Shown here in pieces: positions 7,126 through 16,210 of a stretch of DNA of 64,000 bases; position 1 is the stretch's first letter, and every line of letters starts with the position of its first letter. The notes below the pieces were generated by a model. It ran no database searches. It was not told the DNA's origin and saw only the letters and a program-made list of their open reading frames with translations. Position numbers and translations under genes: made by a program. The stretch spans positions 78,431-142,430 of the forward strand of contig JAFDZC010000017.1 in NCBI GenBank assembly GCA_018267095.1. The letters run 5' to 3'. The DNA is from Bacteroidota bacterium. Its GTDB lineage: Bacteria > Bacteroidota > Bacteroidia > Flavobacteriales > Flavobacteriaceae.

Positions 7126-9504
7126 ATGAAAAAAATCTTTATCTTTTTAGTTAGCCTCTACACGGTGGTTTCATGGGCACAAACCGGTGTCATCAAAGGA
7201 AGAGTCACCGACAAACAATCAGAAGTTCCGTTGGCGGGGGTGGCGGTAGCCTTGGTGGGATTTGAGTCTTTATCGGCCGTGACCGATGACAACGGACAAT
7301 ACCAAATAGCCAACGTTCCGCTGGGCAGACAAACACTCAACGCCAGTTATTTGGGTTATATGTCGAGCAATGTGCCCAACATTGACGTCAATGCCGGAAA
7401 AGAAGTCATCGTCAATCTTTCGCTTACAGAAAATTTTAATCAACTCAATGAAGTCGTGGTCAAGGCTGAGGTGAGCAAAGCCAAGGCCATCAACAAAATG
7501 GCAGCGGTTTCTACGCGACAATTCACGGTTGAAGAAGTGAACCGCTATGCCGGAGGACGCAGCGATGTGGCGCGTTTGGTCTCGAATTTTGCCGGTGTTT
7601 CGGCGGCCAATGACAGCCGCAACGATATTGTGGTTCGCGGGAATTCTCCGGCCGGTATGCTTTGGCGCATTGAAGGCGTGCCGGTGCCCAGCCCGAACCA
7701 CTTTGCTACCTTGGGCACTACGGGTAGTCCTGTATCAGCGCTCAACCCCAATTTATTGGCCAATTCAGATTTTTTGACCTCGGCATTTCCGGCTGAATAC
7801 GGCAACGCGATTAGCGGGGTTTTTGATTTGAATTTCAGAAAAGGAAACACCGAAAAATATGAATATCAAGTAGGAGCAGGCGCGTACCCGGGCGCCGAAG
7901 CCATGGCCGAAGGTCCGTTGGGCAAAAAAGGCGGATCATTTGTAGTGGCCGGCCGATACGGAATTGCCGGATATTTGGGCGGAGCCGGCACAGGTGCTGC
8001 GATTCCGAATTACAACGACGTTTCGTTTAACGTAGATTTCGGCCAAAGCAGTTGGGGTACTTTTACGGTGTATGGCATCGGTGGATATTCTAACATTGAG
8101 TTTTTGGGCAAAGATGCAGATTCGGGTGATTTGTTTTCGTTTAAAGATGCCAATCAAAAAGTGCGTTCGAGTTTTGGGGTTTTGGGTTTGTCGCACAAAT
8201 TGTTTTTCAATCAAAAAACCTTTGTCAAAACCAATGTATCGGTCTCGGGCAGCGGTAATCGATACGATGAAGAGCGTATCTATAACGTAGATATGCCCAA
8301 TGAAGTAACGATTCCTTTTACGGCCAATAATAACACTGAGCGCCGCGCTACGGTAAGTAGTTACATCAATTCAAAAATCAACCGAAAGCTTACTCTTAAA
8401 AGCGGTTTTTTGGTGGAGTATTTTGATATTGACTTTAGCCTCAAAGACCGCGATCGTCAACCCGATGCCAATGGTGACGGCTATCCGGATCAGAACACCA
8501 TCTACAATACGGTAGGCAATTACACGGTTTGGCAACCGTATGCGCAAACCCAATACCGGGTGACCGAACAACTCACACTCAATGCCGGATTGCACGGTCA
8601 GTATTTTTCGATTTCAAAACAGTTGGTGCTTGAGCCGCGCACTTCGTTGAGTTATGCGCTCAATGCCAAAAGCAGTCTGAATTTGGGTTACGGAATCCAC
8701 CACCAAAATGTACCGGCACCGATTTTGTTTCAGAATGAAAACATCAACGGTAATTTGGTGCAAACCAACCGAGATCTTGATTTGGTGCGAAGCCAGCACT
8801 TTGTGATGGGCTATGACCTCAAGCTCGCTGACAAATGGCGCATGAAGTTTGAAGCTTATTACCAACTTATAGATAAAGCGGCGGTAGAGCGTTTTGCCAG
8901 CAGTTATTCATCGTTGACAGAAGGTGCTGATTTTGGCTATTCTACCGATAAAACATCGTTGGTGAGCAAAGGCAAAGGCCACAACCAAGGCATTGAGTTT
9001 ACGCTGGAGAAGTTCTTCTCAAAAGGCTATCACGCTTTGTTGACGGCCTCGGTTTTTGAGAGTAAATACAAGGGTAGCGATGGTATTGAGCGCAATTCGC
9101 CTTTTAACAATCAATACGTCATCAATGCCCTCGGAGGTAAGGAATTTAAAATAGGCAAACGCAAAAAAAATACTTTGTCGTTTGATGGCAAACTCACCAC
9201 TTCGGGCGGTCGTTTTTATACACCGGTTGATTTGGCCGCATCGCAAGCAGCGGGTTATGAAATCAAGCAAAACAACTTGGCATACAGCCGTCAGTATGAT
9301 GCGTATTTTAGATTGGATTTGCGTACCGGATTTAAGTTCAACAGCAGTAAAAAGAAGCAATCGCATTTGATTTATCTGGAATTGCAGAATGTAACCGACA
9401 ACGATAATATATTCATCAACCGATACAACCGCGTAACCAACCAAGTCAACCGCATTGATCAAATAGGTTTTTTCCCGGATTTTGGATATAAGTTTCAGTT
9501 TTAA
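7126..9504 (+). CDS. TonB-dependent receptor with N-terminal carboxypeptidase-regulatory-like domain
   Basis: This is a 792-residue outer-membrane receptor. After a signal peptide (MKKIFIFLVSLYTVVSWAQ) comes a CarboxypepD-regulatory-like beta-sandwich (about 20-100, GVIKGRVTDKQSEVPLAGVA...LNEVVVKAE). A plug domain follows (about 120-230, RSDVARLVSNFAGV, NDIVVRGNSP), then a beta-barrel ending in ...FPDFGYKFQF with the terminal Phe typical of outer-membrane proteins. It takes up a ligand, probably a chelate, peptide or carbohydrate, using TonB energy. It sits in a TetR-controlled operon with a membrane protein. The ligand cannot be deduced; no SusD partner follows. Confidence 0.9.
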   Translation: MKKIFIFLVSLYTVVSWAQTGVIKGRVTDKQSEVPLAGVAVALVGFESLSAVTDDNGQYQIANVPLGRQTLNASYLGYMSSNVPNIDVNAGKEVIVNLSLTENFNQLNEVVVKAEVSKAKAINKMAAVSTRQFTVEEVNRYAGGRSDVARLVSNFAGVSAANDSRNDIVVRGNSPAGMLWRIEGVPVPSPNHFATLGTTGSPVSALNPNLLANSDFLTSAFPAEYGNAISGVFDLNFRKGNTEKYEYQVGAGAYPGAEAMAEGPLGKKGGSFVVAGRYGIAGYLGGAGTGAAIPNYNDVSFNVDFGQSSWGTFTVYGIGGYSNIEFLGKDADSGDLFSFKDANQKVRSSFGVLGLSHKLFFNQKTFVKTNVSVSGSGNRYDEERIYNVDMPNEVTIPFTANNNTERRATVSSYINSKINRKLTLKSGFLVEYFDIDFSLKDRDRQPDANGDGYPDQNTIYNTVGNYTVWQPYAQTQYRVTEQLTLNAGLHGQYFSISKQLVLEPRTSLSYALNAKSSLNLGYGIHHQNVPAPILFQNENINGNLVQTNRDLDLVRSQHFVMGYDLKLADKWRMKFEAYYQLIDKAAVERFASSYSSLTEGADFGYSTDKTSLVSKGKGHNQGIEFTLEKFFSKGYHALLTASVFESKYKGSDGIERNSPFNNQYVINALGGKEFKIGKRKKNTLSFDGKLTTSGGRFYTPVDLAASQAAGYEIKQNNLAYSRQYDAYFRLDLRTGFKFNSSKKKQSHLIYLELQNVTDNDNIFINRYNRVTNQVNRIDQIGFFPDFGYKFQF

Positions 9505-9602
9505 AACCAGCTTAACTTAGTGTTGATGATTTCTTTACAAGCTGATTTGTAACGATTTTGCTTCTTTTTTACTGACTCGAAAAATCAAAAAAGACCAGAG
9601 TT

Positions 9603-10100
9603 ATGGAAATACAATGGATACAAATCAGTCCAAACGAGTATTCGTTTTGGGTAAATGGTCAAGAAAGAGGAACGCTGCAACTCAATCATTACCATCAAGC
9701 GGCAAGTATGTTTCTTTTTTCGGCGCAGCAAACCTATCAAATAAAAAGAGTAGGTTTTTGGAAAAGTAAATTAGTCATCTTAAATGCTGCAGGTAAAGAG
9801 ATTGTAAAAGTTGAACCCAAAAGTTGGTTTTCGAGCTCTTGGAACTTGCAACACCAAGCAGAAAGTTATGAAATCAAGATAGACAACTGTCCTTTGGTGG
9901 AGTTTTCAATCATCCGCAATCAAAAAAAATTAATCAGTTATGGTCTGAAACCACAAAAAGTGAAACTGACATTGGGCATTCAAGTATCAGCTGAAGTGCC
10001 TGAATTGTTTCACTTTTTGCTTTGGTTTTTGATGCGCCCCATTGTTATTGAGCACACTGGGCAAGAAGCCGCCTTTGTATTGCTTACCTCGGTCTTGTAG
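9603..10100 (+). CDS. Hypothetical protein, beta-rich, possibly tubby/LURP-like
   Basis: The 165-residue protein has alternating short strands (YSFWVNGQERGTLQLNHY, YQIKRVGFWKSKLVILNAAG, SYEIKIDNCPLVEFSII) and a hydrophobic C-terminal helix (FHFLLWFLMRP). The layout of repeated strands with Lys-Val-Gly-Phe-Trp turns resembles LURP-one/tubby-like domains, but this is only a visual impression. There is no signal peptide. It stands alone between the TonB receptor and a convergent outer-membrane protein. Confidence 0.55.
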   Translation: MEIQWIQISPNEYSFWVNGQERGTLQLNHYHQAASMFLFSAQQTYQIKRVGFWKSKLVILNAAGKEIVKVEPKSWFSSSWNLQHQAESYEIKIDNCPLVEFSIIRNQKKLISYGLKPQKVKLTLGIQVSAEVPELFHFLLWFLMRPIVIEHTGQEAAFVLLTSVL

Positions 10101-10242
10101 CCTCGGCTAAAAAATGATTGTTTTGTGATTCAGGGTGTAAAAACACAAATCGATTAAAGCTAGTTTGCGCACTGGTATGGTTTGGACCATATAGCTGAAG
10201 TATTCTTAAAATGGTACAAGGTCTACACAAAACGGTTATTCG

Positions 10243-10812
10243 TCAATCTAATGAAAAAGTATAACCAATGGCAGCAGCGCCGCTGTATTGATGCACAGAT
10301 TGATGAAATTGATACGTAAAAGCAAGGTCAAAGTTGTTGTGCTTGCCCAGCGCCAAACCTATTGAAAAAGGAATGTGACTCGTTACCCCTTTGCGCTCAA
10401 CATTGGTAAACTCGGTATGGGTTTTAAAATTACCGATTGATATCCCCAAGCCCGTTTCTAAAAACGGAGCTACATACGGGATAGGCGCAAGAACCCGGAC
10501 TTTTCCGCCCATAAAAAAAGCTTTGGTGGTTACTTCATAGCCCATCATATCTAAGTTTTTGGTTGGGTTAAAGCGATTGGTCGAAATGATGCCAACATAA
10601 GGCCGAATGCCCAACCATTTGTATACACCTACTACATATTCGGCTTGTGCAAACAAACCGCTTCCGCCGGCCTCAGAATCATCATCGGGTGAACTCAAGC
10701 CAAGCCCTAAAGTGGCATTGATAAATTTACCTTTTTTGGGTTGCGCCTGCAACTGTAGGGACGAAAAGAACAATAGAACAACAAAAAGCAAAGGTTTTTT
10801 GAAATAGAACAT
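10243..10812 (-). CDS. Outer-membrane beta-barrel family protein
   Basis: This 189-residue protein has a signal peptide (FKKPLLFVVLLFFSSLQLQAQ) and then short amphipathic strands with Gly/aromatic pattern (ATLGLGLSS, LFAQAEYVVGVYKW, IGISIGNF-like segment), ending IGYTFSLD. This suits a small eight-strand barrel as in porin/OmpW/OMP_b-brl families. Function unknown. It has its own promoter (TACATTTG at 10841-10848). Confidence 0.65.
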   Translation of the reverse strand: MFYFKKPLLFVVLLFFSSLQLQAQPKKGKFINATLGLGLSSPDDDSEAGGSGLFAQAEYVVGVYKWLGIRPYVGIISTNRFNPTKNLDMMGYEVTTKAFFMGGKVRVLAPIPYVAPFLETGLGISIGNFKTHTEFTNVERKGVTSHIPFSIGLALGKHNNFDLAFTYQFHQSVHQYSGAAAIGYTFSLD

Positions 10813-10840
10813 GCTTGAATGAAATAAATAATTAGGCTGA

Positions 10841-10848
10841 CAAATGTA
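10841..10848 (-). promoter_or_regulatory. -7 element of the outer-membrane protein gene
   Basis: TACATTTG on the minus strand matches TAnnTTTG exactly, 28 bp upstream of the ATG at 10812. Confidence 0.55.
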
Positions 10849-10912
10849 TATGAAGTCTTTAAAACAGAGTTGAAATTTTATTATGACGATTGATTTTTGA
10901 GTTTAAACTTGG

Positions 10913-11890
10913 TTACTCTTTGATTAGTTTTTGGCTTAAAACCCCTTTTTCAGTAGTGGCTTCAAGCAAATAAACACCGCTTGATAAAGATTGTAGGTTG
11001 ATCACTTTTTCGGGATTTTTTTGATCAAAGGTGATGCGTCCGGCTAGGTCGTAGAGTTTGATTTCAGTAATATCATCGGCTGTTTCCAATTGTAAAAAAT
11101 CGCGGGCGGGGTTGGGCGACAAGCTTATGTTTTGAGCCTTAAAAGTTTCATTGCCCAAAACACAAAGTGCTGCATCGTTAGTAAAGTGGACATTTACATT
11201 CGGGTGATAAATATTCCATGTACTGTAGGGCAATTGATTTTGTGTTGCAGCAGCCGGATTATCAACCTGAATACAAACGGCTCCAACAATATAATCAGCA
11301 GGGTAGCCCCAACAGAAAAAGCATCCAATATTAAGTTGTATATTTTGAAGATTGTTGTTGTTATTCAAGTTGATTTTTCCAATTCCCATGGCATGGATGG
11401 TCTGAATATTTGGGTTTTGACTAAAATCAAGTTCGCCTATGGTATTAAATGGTATTAAATCGCCTCCAGTTCCGATGTCAATATATTCTAACAATGAATT
11501 ATGTGAAACATCAATATAGCTGAGCATGTTGTCGGCACATTCAAAACGCTTTAAACCCATTAAACTGCTCAGATTGATTTGCTCGGCCATGGTGCTATGA
11601 ACAATTAACTGTTGTAGATTGACGAACGCCTCCAATCCGGTCAAATCGTGAATCATCCCATCATAAATATCATTGGCTGAATAAGGATAATTTGGCAATG
11701 ACCCCTCACTGATCTCTAACGAAGTAACTGCTAAAGCATCTTGCGTGGCCATTTGCCCGTTGATGGTTTGGTCGGTATCAATGCCTAGTTCAATGAGTGC
11801 ACGTTCAAAACGAGCATCGGGAATTAAAGTGGTTTGCGCCGAAGCGGCCACTGAAAAGAACAACAAAGCGCAGAGTAGTTTTTGAATCAT
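10913..11890 (-). CDS. T9SS-sorted secreted protein with leucine-rich-type repeats
   Basis: The 325-residue protein starts with a signal peptide (MIQKLLCALLFFSVAASAQ). Residues about 75-190 show irregular leucine-rich repeats (DLTGLEAFVNLQQL, LSSLMGLKRFECADNML, VSHNSLLEYIDI). The C-terminus is a type A T9SS sorting domain (LSPNPARDFLQL ... IKLYDLAGR ... LSSGVYLLEATTEKG), which directs export across the outer membrane. It probably acts at the cell surface or outside. The upstream sequence shares an AGTGATGCTAAG segment with the next gene's upstream region, where a near-consensus -7 element TAnCTTAG sits. Confidence 0.85.
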   Translation of the reverse strand: MIQKLLCALLFFSVAASAQTTLIPDARFERALIELGIDTDQTINGQMATQDALAVTSLEISEGSLPNYPYSANDIYDGMIHDLTGLEAFVNLQQLIVHSTMAEQINLSSLMGLKRFECADNMLSYIDVSHNSLLEYIDIGTGGDLIPFNTIGELDFSQNPNIQTIHAMGIGKINLNNNNNLQNIQLNIGCFFCWGYPADYIVGAVCIQVDNPAAATQNQLPYSTWNIYHPNVNVHFTNDAALCVLGNETFKAQNISLSPNPARDFLQLETADDITEIKLYDLAGRITFDQKNPEKVINLQSLSSGVYLLEATTEKGVLSQKLIKE

Positions 11891-11959
11891 AAATAAGGGC
11901 TTTTAAGGTGAGTGAATTATTCTGAGTGATGCTAAGATACTCATTTTGAGTAGAAATAA

Positions 11960-13342
11960 TTATTTTTTGACCACTTTGTAAACAGAAGTTTCTTGGTCGC
12001 TGCTTACTTGAACCAGATACACACCCGGTGCATAACTGCTTAAATCTACCGAGCATTCATGACCCGATGAGCTCATGGTTGTAGTAATTATTTTGCCCAA
12101 AAGGTCGCGTATTTCAACCTTGTTGATGTTTTGTCCGGTGATGTTCAATAAGCCTGAAGTGGGGTTCGGACTGATTTGCACCTGCAACTCTTGCGCAAAG
12201 GCAGGGTTGGCTAAAATAGCGGTGCGCAACATGGCTCCGCCGCCCCAGCGAAAGATGCCACCTTCGGTAGGCGAGTTGCTAAACCCTCCGGCAAAACCTA
12301 AATCTTCATCGAGCATGGCAATCGAGCCGCCATCTACATAGTTGAGGTCTGGGTTGTTGTTGATGCTTATCCATGTTTGACCACCGTCGATAGAATAAGA
12401 AGAACCTCTTTCGATATTGGCTTCAATATCTGATCCGATAGAAATGTAGGTGTTGGGCAAACCCGGTACATCGGTTATATTATAATCTCTTAAAATACCG
12501 GACCAATTAACGATTTCCCATGTTTCACCACCATTTTCGGTGCTGAATAATTGAAAATCAGTTGATTGTATCAACCCGTGGTTTTCATCGGTAAAGGCTA
12601 GGTCGGGTTTGTTGTTGTAATCACAAAAGCAGCATGGAGAATCTACCAGCGGAGATTGAAAAACCTCCCAGTTAACACCGCGGTCTCTTGATCTGAGAAT
12701 GCGGCCATAAGTGGTAAAGGTCCAAATAGAGTTTCCTTTGACTCTAAAATTATTTTCGTTGCCGTATTCATCATCCATCACCGGAACCAAGGCATTTGTC
12801 ATGGGCACACGAGACCAATTGTTGCCACCATCAGAGGTAGTATAAATTTCAAAATACCCATCGGCTGGGTTACCCAAAGCGACTCCATCGTTGGCATCCC
12901 AAAAGTGCACAAAATTCGGATAAGAGTAAATTGGTGTTGAGAAGGCCGGAGCGGTTAGTTTTTGCCAAGTATTTCCGCCATCGGTGGTTTGCCAGATACC
13001 ACCCAAAACATTAGCATTCGTCGGATAAGCTGCTGCATAAGCAACCAGATCAGAAACTCCAGAAATATTGGCAATTATTAACTGATTTGAATTAGGGCCT
13101 AAATCAATTTCTTGCGTCGTCCAGCTGTTGCCGCCATTGGTAGTTTTAGCATAACGACGAATAGGCGTACAACCGATATTGCCACAGGCCATATTGCACC
13201 AAGTTGTGGCGTTGTTGACAATTGAAATACTCTTAACTCCGGTGGGGGTGTAAGGCTGTGCCGTTGAAAATTCGGTCCAAAAATCTTGTGACCAAACCGT
13301 GATGCTTGTAAAAAAACAAAGAAGCCCAATAATTTTTTTCAT
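11960..13342 (-). CDS. T9SS-sorted secreted protein with Ycf48/BNR-type beta-propeller repeats
   Basis: The 460-residue protein has a signal peptide (MKKIIGLLCFFTSITVWSQ). Repeated propeller blades carry the Asp-box-like pattern T..GG..W (KTTNGGNSWTTQ, QTTDGGNTWQKL, TTSDGGNNWSRV, STENGGETWEIV, YSIDGGQTWISI). A T9SS sorting domain closes it (ISPNPTSGLLNITG ... EIRDLLGKII ... YAPGVYLVQVSS). The repeats resemble Ycf48/sortilin-like propellers, which bind proteins or glycans. It is likely surface exposed. A similar but shorter protein is encoded at 51622-52797. Confidence 0.87.
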   Translation of the reverse strand: MKKIIGLLCFFTSITVWSQDFWTEFSTAQPYTPTGVKSISIVNNATTWCNMACGNIGCTPIRRYAKTTNGGNSWTTQEIDLGPNSNQLIIANISGVSDLVAYAAAYPTNANVLGGIWQTTDGGNTWQKLTAPAFSTPIYSYPNFVHFWDANDGVALGNPADGYFEIYTTSDGGNNWSRVPMTNALVPVMDDEYGNENNFRVKGNSIWTFTTYGRILRSRDRGVNWEVFQSPLVDSPCCFCDYNNKPDLAFTDENHGLIQSTDFQLFSTENGGETWEIVNWSGILRDYNITDVPGLPNTYISIGSDIEANIERGSSYSIDGGQTWISINNNPDLNYVDGGSIAMLDEDLGFAGGFSNSPTEGGIFRWGGGAMLRTAILANPAFAQELQVQISPNPTSGLLNITGQNINKVEIRDLLGKIITTTMSSSGHECSVDLSSYAPGVYLVQVSSDQETSVYKVVKK

Positions 13343-13421
13343 AGGATGATGCTGTACGTTGGATGTTTCGCTTGAATAGTGATGCTAAGTTATTCAATTT
13401 AAATCTTAATTCTCAAAATAG

Positions 13422-13721
13422 TTATACCCAAATGATTACCTCAAGGGTTTTTCCCAACACAATCGCTTCTTTTTTTCGGACTTCGGCTTTGAGTGGCAAC
13501 AAATAGCTTTGGGCTTGGGTATCAAACCAAATAGCCGTTTCCCAATGGAATGTATTGATTTGTGCCGTGGCTTTTAATCGGCCCCAACCTTCTTCAAATT
13601 CTTTTAAATGTGTGCGGATTTCAGCTGATATTTCCTGAGGCAAAGTTACAAACCACCAACCGCCCGGGCCTTGATATTGCCAGGGAGGGGCGGTGAATTG
13701 ATATTTTATTTTTCCGGTCAA
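13422..13721 (-). CDS. DUF1905 domain protein
   Basis: At 99 residues the gene product fits DUF1905 in length and pattern: an N-terminal strand KIKYQFTAPPWQYQG, the GGWWFVTLP turn, a helix ISAEIRTHLKE, then GWGRLKATAQIN and a C-terminal segment with LPLKAEVRKKEAI. Proteins of this family are small cytoplasmic beta-barrels of unknown function. It lies 47 bp after the next minus-strand gene (DUF2200), possibly in one transcript. Confidence 0.8.
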   Translation of the reverse strand: MTGKIKYQFTAPPWQYQGPGGWWFVTLPQEISAEIRTHLKEFEEGWGRLKATAQINTFHWETAIWFDTQAQSYLLPLKAEVRKKEAIVLGKTLEVIIWV

Positions 13722-13768
13722 TTGATTTAGAACAAAAGGTTTCTATTTAAACTTAAATTTCTATTGAG

Positions 13769-14116
13769 CTATGCGCGCAAAATCTTTTCCATCGCCTTGC
13801 CCTTGGCCAACTCGTCAATGAGTTTGTCTAGATAGCGCACCTTTTGCACCAAGGTGTCGTCTATGGCTTCAACGCGATACCCACAAATAACACCCGTAAT
13901 TTTATGGGCATTCGGATGTAACTTGGCCTCGGCAAAAAAAGTTTCAAAATCTGTTTTGCGCTCTATCTGTTGCTGCAATCCAATGGCGTTAAATCCGGTA
14001 AGCCAACAAATGATTTGATCTACTTCAGCTTGGGTTCTTCCTTTTTTCTGGGCTTTTTGCACATACAGCGGATATACGCTGGCAAAAATCATTTTATAAA
14101 TTCTGGAGTGTGACAT
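13769..14116 (-). CDS. DUF2200 family protein
   Basis: This 115-residue protein matches the DUF2200 pattern: [21 protein letters not shown], then [42 protein letters not shown] and a C-terminal helix [15 protein letters not shown]. The family is cytoplasmic and uncharacterised. A near-consensus -7 element (TATATTTA, 14138-14145) lies just beyond the start, next to an octamer repeat array. Confidence 0.85.
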   Translation of the reverse strand: MSHSRIYKMIFASVYPLYVQKAQKKGRTQAEVDQIICWLTGFNAIGLQQQIERKTDFETFFAEAKLHPNAHKITGVICGYRVEAIDDTLVQKVRYLDKLIDELAKGKAMEKILRA

Positions 14117-14137
14117 TTTAAAAAAGATTTTGAGTGC

Positions 14138-14345
14138 TAAATATAGGGCTTTTGAGATTAAGAATTTGAGTGACTGAGTAGCTGAGCTACTGAGAAAAAG
14201 AGAATTTGAAAATGAGATAATTCGCTTAGTAGCATGTTTCAGCTAAACTTCCTAAACTTTTTTTCAGTTGTCAGGAATCAGTCGTCAGGAGTCGGTCGTC
14301 AGTCACTCAAATCTCACAACTAAACTTCTTAAACTTTTTAAACCT
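14138..14345. repeat. Composite intergenic repeat, copy 1 (reverse orientation)
   Basis: Read on the minus strand this holds, in order, the TTTAAGAAGTTTAG module, degenerate GACRACY heptamers (plus strand 14265-14312), a second TTTAG-type module, and an octamer array CTCAGNNN (plus strand 14169-14195 as CTGAGNNN), ending at a TATATTTA -7 element (14138-14145) of the DUF2200 gene. Module order matches copies at 49922-50260, 52996-53340 and 54955-55190. Confidence 0.7.
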
Positions 14346-14387
14346 TCTTCAACTTCGCGCTGACTTTGAGGAACTTTGCGCTCCGAA

Positions 14388-16172
14388 CTACTCAATAATC
14401 ATCGCCTTTAGCTTCTCGCGATAAGCCTCGAGCGCGTTGGCCTTTGAAATGAATCCGTAGTATTTAGCATTTTTAATCACCGGCAAATAGTTGACTTTGC
14501 TTTTCTCGAATTTATTCATCACAGCTTCCATGCTGTCGGTTGGATAAACCACATCAATGGCCGGTACCATGACTTCAGAAATCGGGGTGTATTTGACTTT
14601 AAAATTGCTGAAGATAATCTCGCGCACATCGTTAAAATGTACTATACCCAAAAGCTCTTTGTCTTGATTCACCACGCCAAATATCACTTGGTTGGAGTGT
14701 GAGATCAAATCCACCAATTGCACCAAATTGTCTTCGGGTGTCAAGGTTAAATAATCGGTCTGGATGATTTTTTCGGTGTCTAAGTTGGATAAAATATTCT
14801 TGTCTTTGTTGTTGGTAAACGCGTGGCCTTTGCGGGCGAGTTGTTTGACATCCATCGAATGACGTTCAAATCTTCGCGACAAGGCATAACTAATCGAGGA
14901 TACAATCATCAGCGGAATCATCAAATCATAACCTCCGGTAATCTCGGCAATCAAGAAGATGGCTGTGAGCGGCGCATGAAACAATCCGCTCAAAATACCC
15001 GCCATGCCTACCAGCGTAAAATTGCTTACCGGTAAATGGGTAAGTCCAAGCGTATTAAGTGTTTTGGCATATAAGAACCCGGCATACGAACCCAAGAACA
15101 ACGAAGGCGCAAAGTTTCCGCCGTTTCCGCCGCTGCCCAAGGTAATTCCGGTGGCAAAGGCTTTAAACAACATCGTACAACCCACAAAAATGAGCAAAAC
15201 CCATGTGTTGTGTCGCCAATCGCTAAACAAAGTATTGTCTAATAATTGCCCCGGGTCGGCATCCGACAGCATCCGAATGCTTTCGTATCCTTCGCCAAAC
15301 AAAGTCGGAAACACAAAAATAATTACCGCTAATAATAATGAACCTAGCAAGGCTTTTTTGTAAACGCCCAATTTGAGCCGAGTGAAAAAGTGCTCGGTTC
15401 TTTGAAAGTTTCGGGCGTAATACACCGAAATAAAGCCGGTAAATAAGCCCAACATGACATAGTTGAGCGTGTTTTTGTAATTAAAAGATTGCTCTTGGCT
15501 AAAGTTCAAAAGTACTGTATCGTCTAATATAATCGCCGATACCAAAGCGCCGGTGGCCGCCGAAATCATAATCGGGGTAAAGGCCGAAATGCTTACATCA
15601 ACCAGCAATACTTCAATAGCAAACAAAACGCCGGCAATGGGCGCGTTAAAAGCCGCGGCAATTCCGGCTGCAACGCCACAACCAATCAGCAACGTTCGGT
15701 CTTTATAACCCAATCCGTAGCGTTGCGCGTAGTTCGAACCAAAGGCAGCACCGGTAATGACAATCGGGCTTTCTAATCCGGCCGATCCGCCCAAACCCAC
15801 CGTAAGCGAGCTCGTGACAATTTGCGCATACATTTGCTTTTTGGGAATAATGCCTGCTTTTTTGGCCACGGCATACAGAATCTGCGAGGTGCCTTTTTCG
15901 ATGGTTCCGCCCAAAAGTTTGCGAATCACCAAAACGGTGAGTAAAATCCCGACAATCGGCAAGACCGAATTGATGAAGCTGAGTTTGAGAATTCCGTTGA
16001 CCGAAGTGGCAAACGAGTATACTTTGTGCGCAAACGATTTGAGTAGAATCACGGCAAAAGCTGCAGAGATGCCTACCAAAACGCTCGATAAGAAGATGAA
16101 CTGTTTGTTGGTGAGCTTGCTTTTGGCCCAACTGACAATGAGTTCGATTCTGCGGATGAAGTTGCGCAACAT
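14388..16172 (-). CDS. ClC-family chloride channel/transporter with two CBS domains
   Basis: The 594-residue inner-membrane protein has ClC architecture: about residues 20-430 form the transmembrane core, with family signatures GLGGSAGLESPIVI (the region of the gating glutamate) and GSGGNGGNFAPSLFLGS. The C-terminal 140 residues hold two CBS domains (LTPEDNLVQLVDLI..., and MVPAIDVVYPTDSMEAVM...), which sense adenosyl nucleotides in related proteins. It moves Cl- or another anion, by channel or H+ exchange. A consensus -7 element sits 20 bp upstream, inside the gap after ggt, so it need not depend on the ggt promoter. Confidence 0.92.
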   Translation of the reverse strand: MLRNFIRRIELIVSWAKSKLTNKQFIFLSSVLVGISAAFAVILLKSFAHKVYSFATSVNGILKLSFINSVLPIVGILLTVLVIRKLLGGTIEKGTSQILYAVAKKAGIIPKKQMYAQIVTSSLTVGLGGSAGLESPIVITGAAFGSNYAQRYGLGYKDRTLLIGCGVAAGIAAAFNAPIAGVLFAIEVLLVDVSISAFTPIMISAATGALVSAIILDDTVLLNFSQEQSFNYKNTLNYVMLGLFTGFISVYYARNFQRTEHFFTRLKLGVYKKALLGSLLLAVIIFVFPTLFGEGYESIRMLSDADPGQLLDNTLFSDWRHNTWVLLIFVGCTMLFKAFATGITLGSGGNGGNFAPSLFLGSYAGFLYAKTLNTLGLTHLPVSNFTLVGMAGILSGLFHAPLTAIFLIAEITGGYDLMIPLMIVSSISYALSRRFERHSMDVKQLARKGHAFTNNKDKNILSNLDTEKIIQTDYLTLTPEDNLVQLVDLISHSNQVIFGVVNQDKELLGIVHFNDVREIIFSNFKVKYTPISEVMVPAIDVVYPTDSMEAVMNKFEKSKVNYLPVIKNAKYYGFISKANALEAYREKLKAMIIE

Positions 16173-16191
16173 TTTTATAAAAAATAAGCGT

Positions 16192-16199
16192 CAAAGATA
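16192..16199 (-). promoter_or_regulatory. -7 element of the ClC gene
   Basis: TATCTTTG on the minus strand matches TAnnTTTG. It lies between the ggt stop (16211) and the ClC ATG (16172). Confidence 0.55.
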
Positions 16200-16210
16200 A
16201 GGTTAATTCT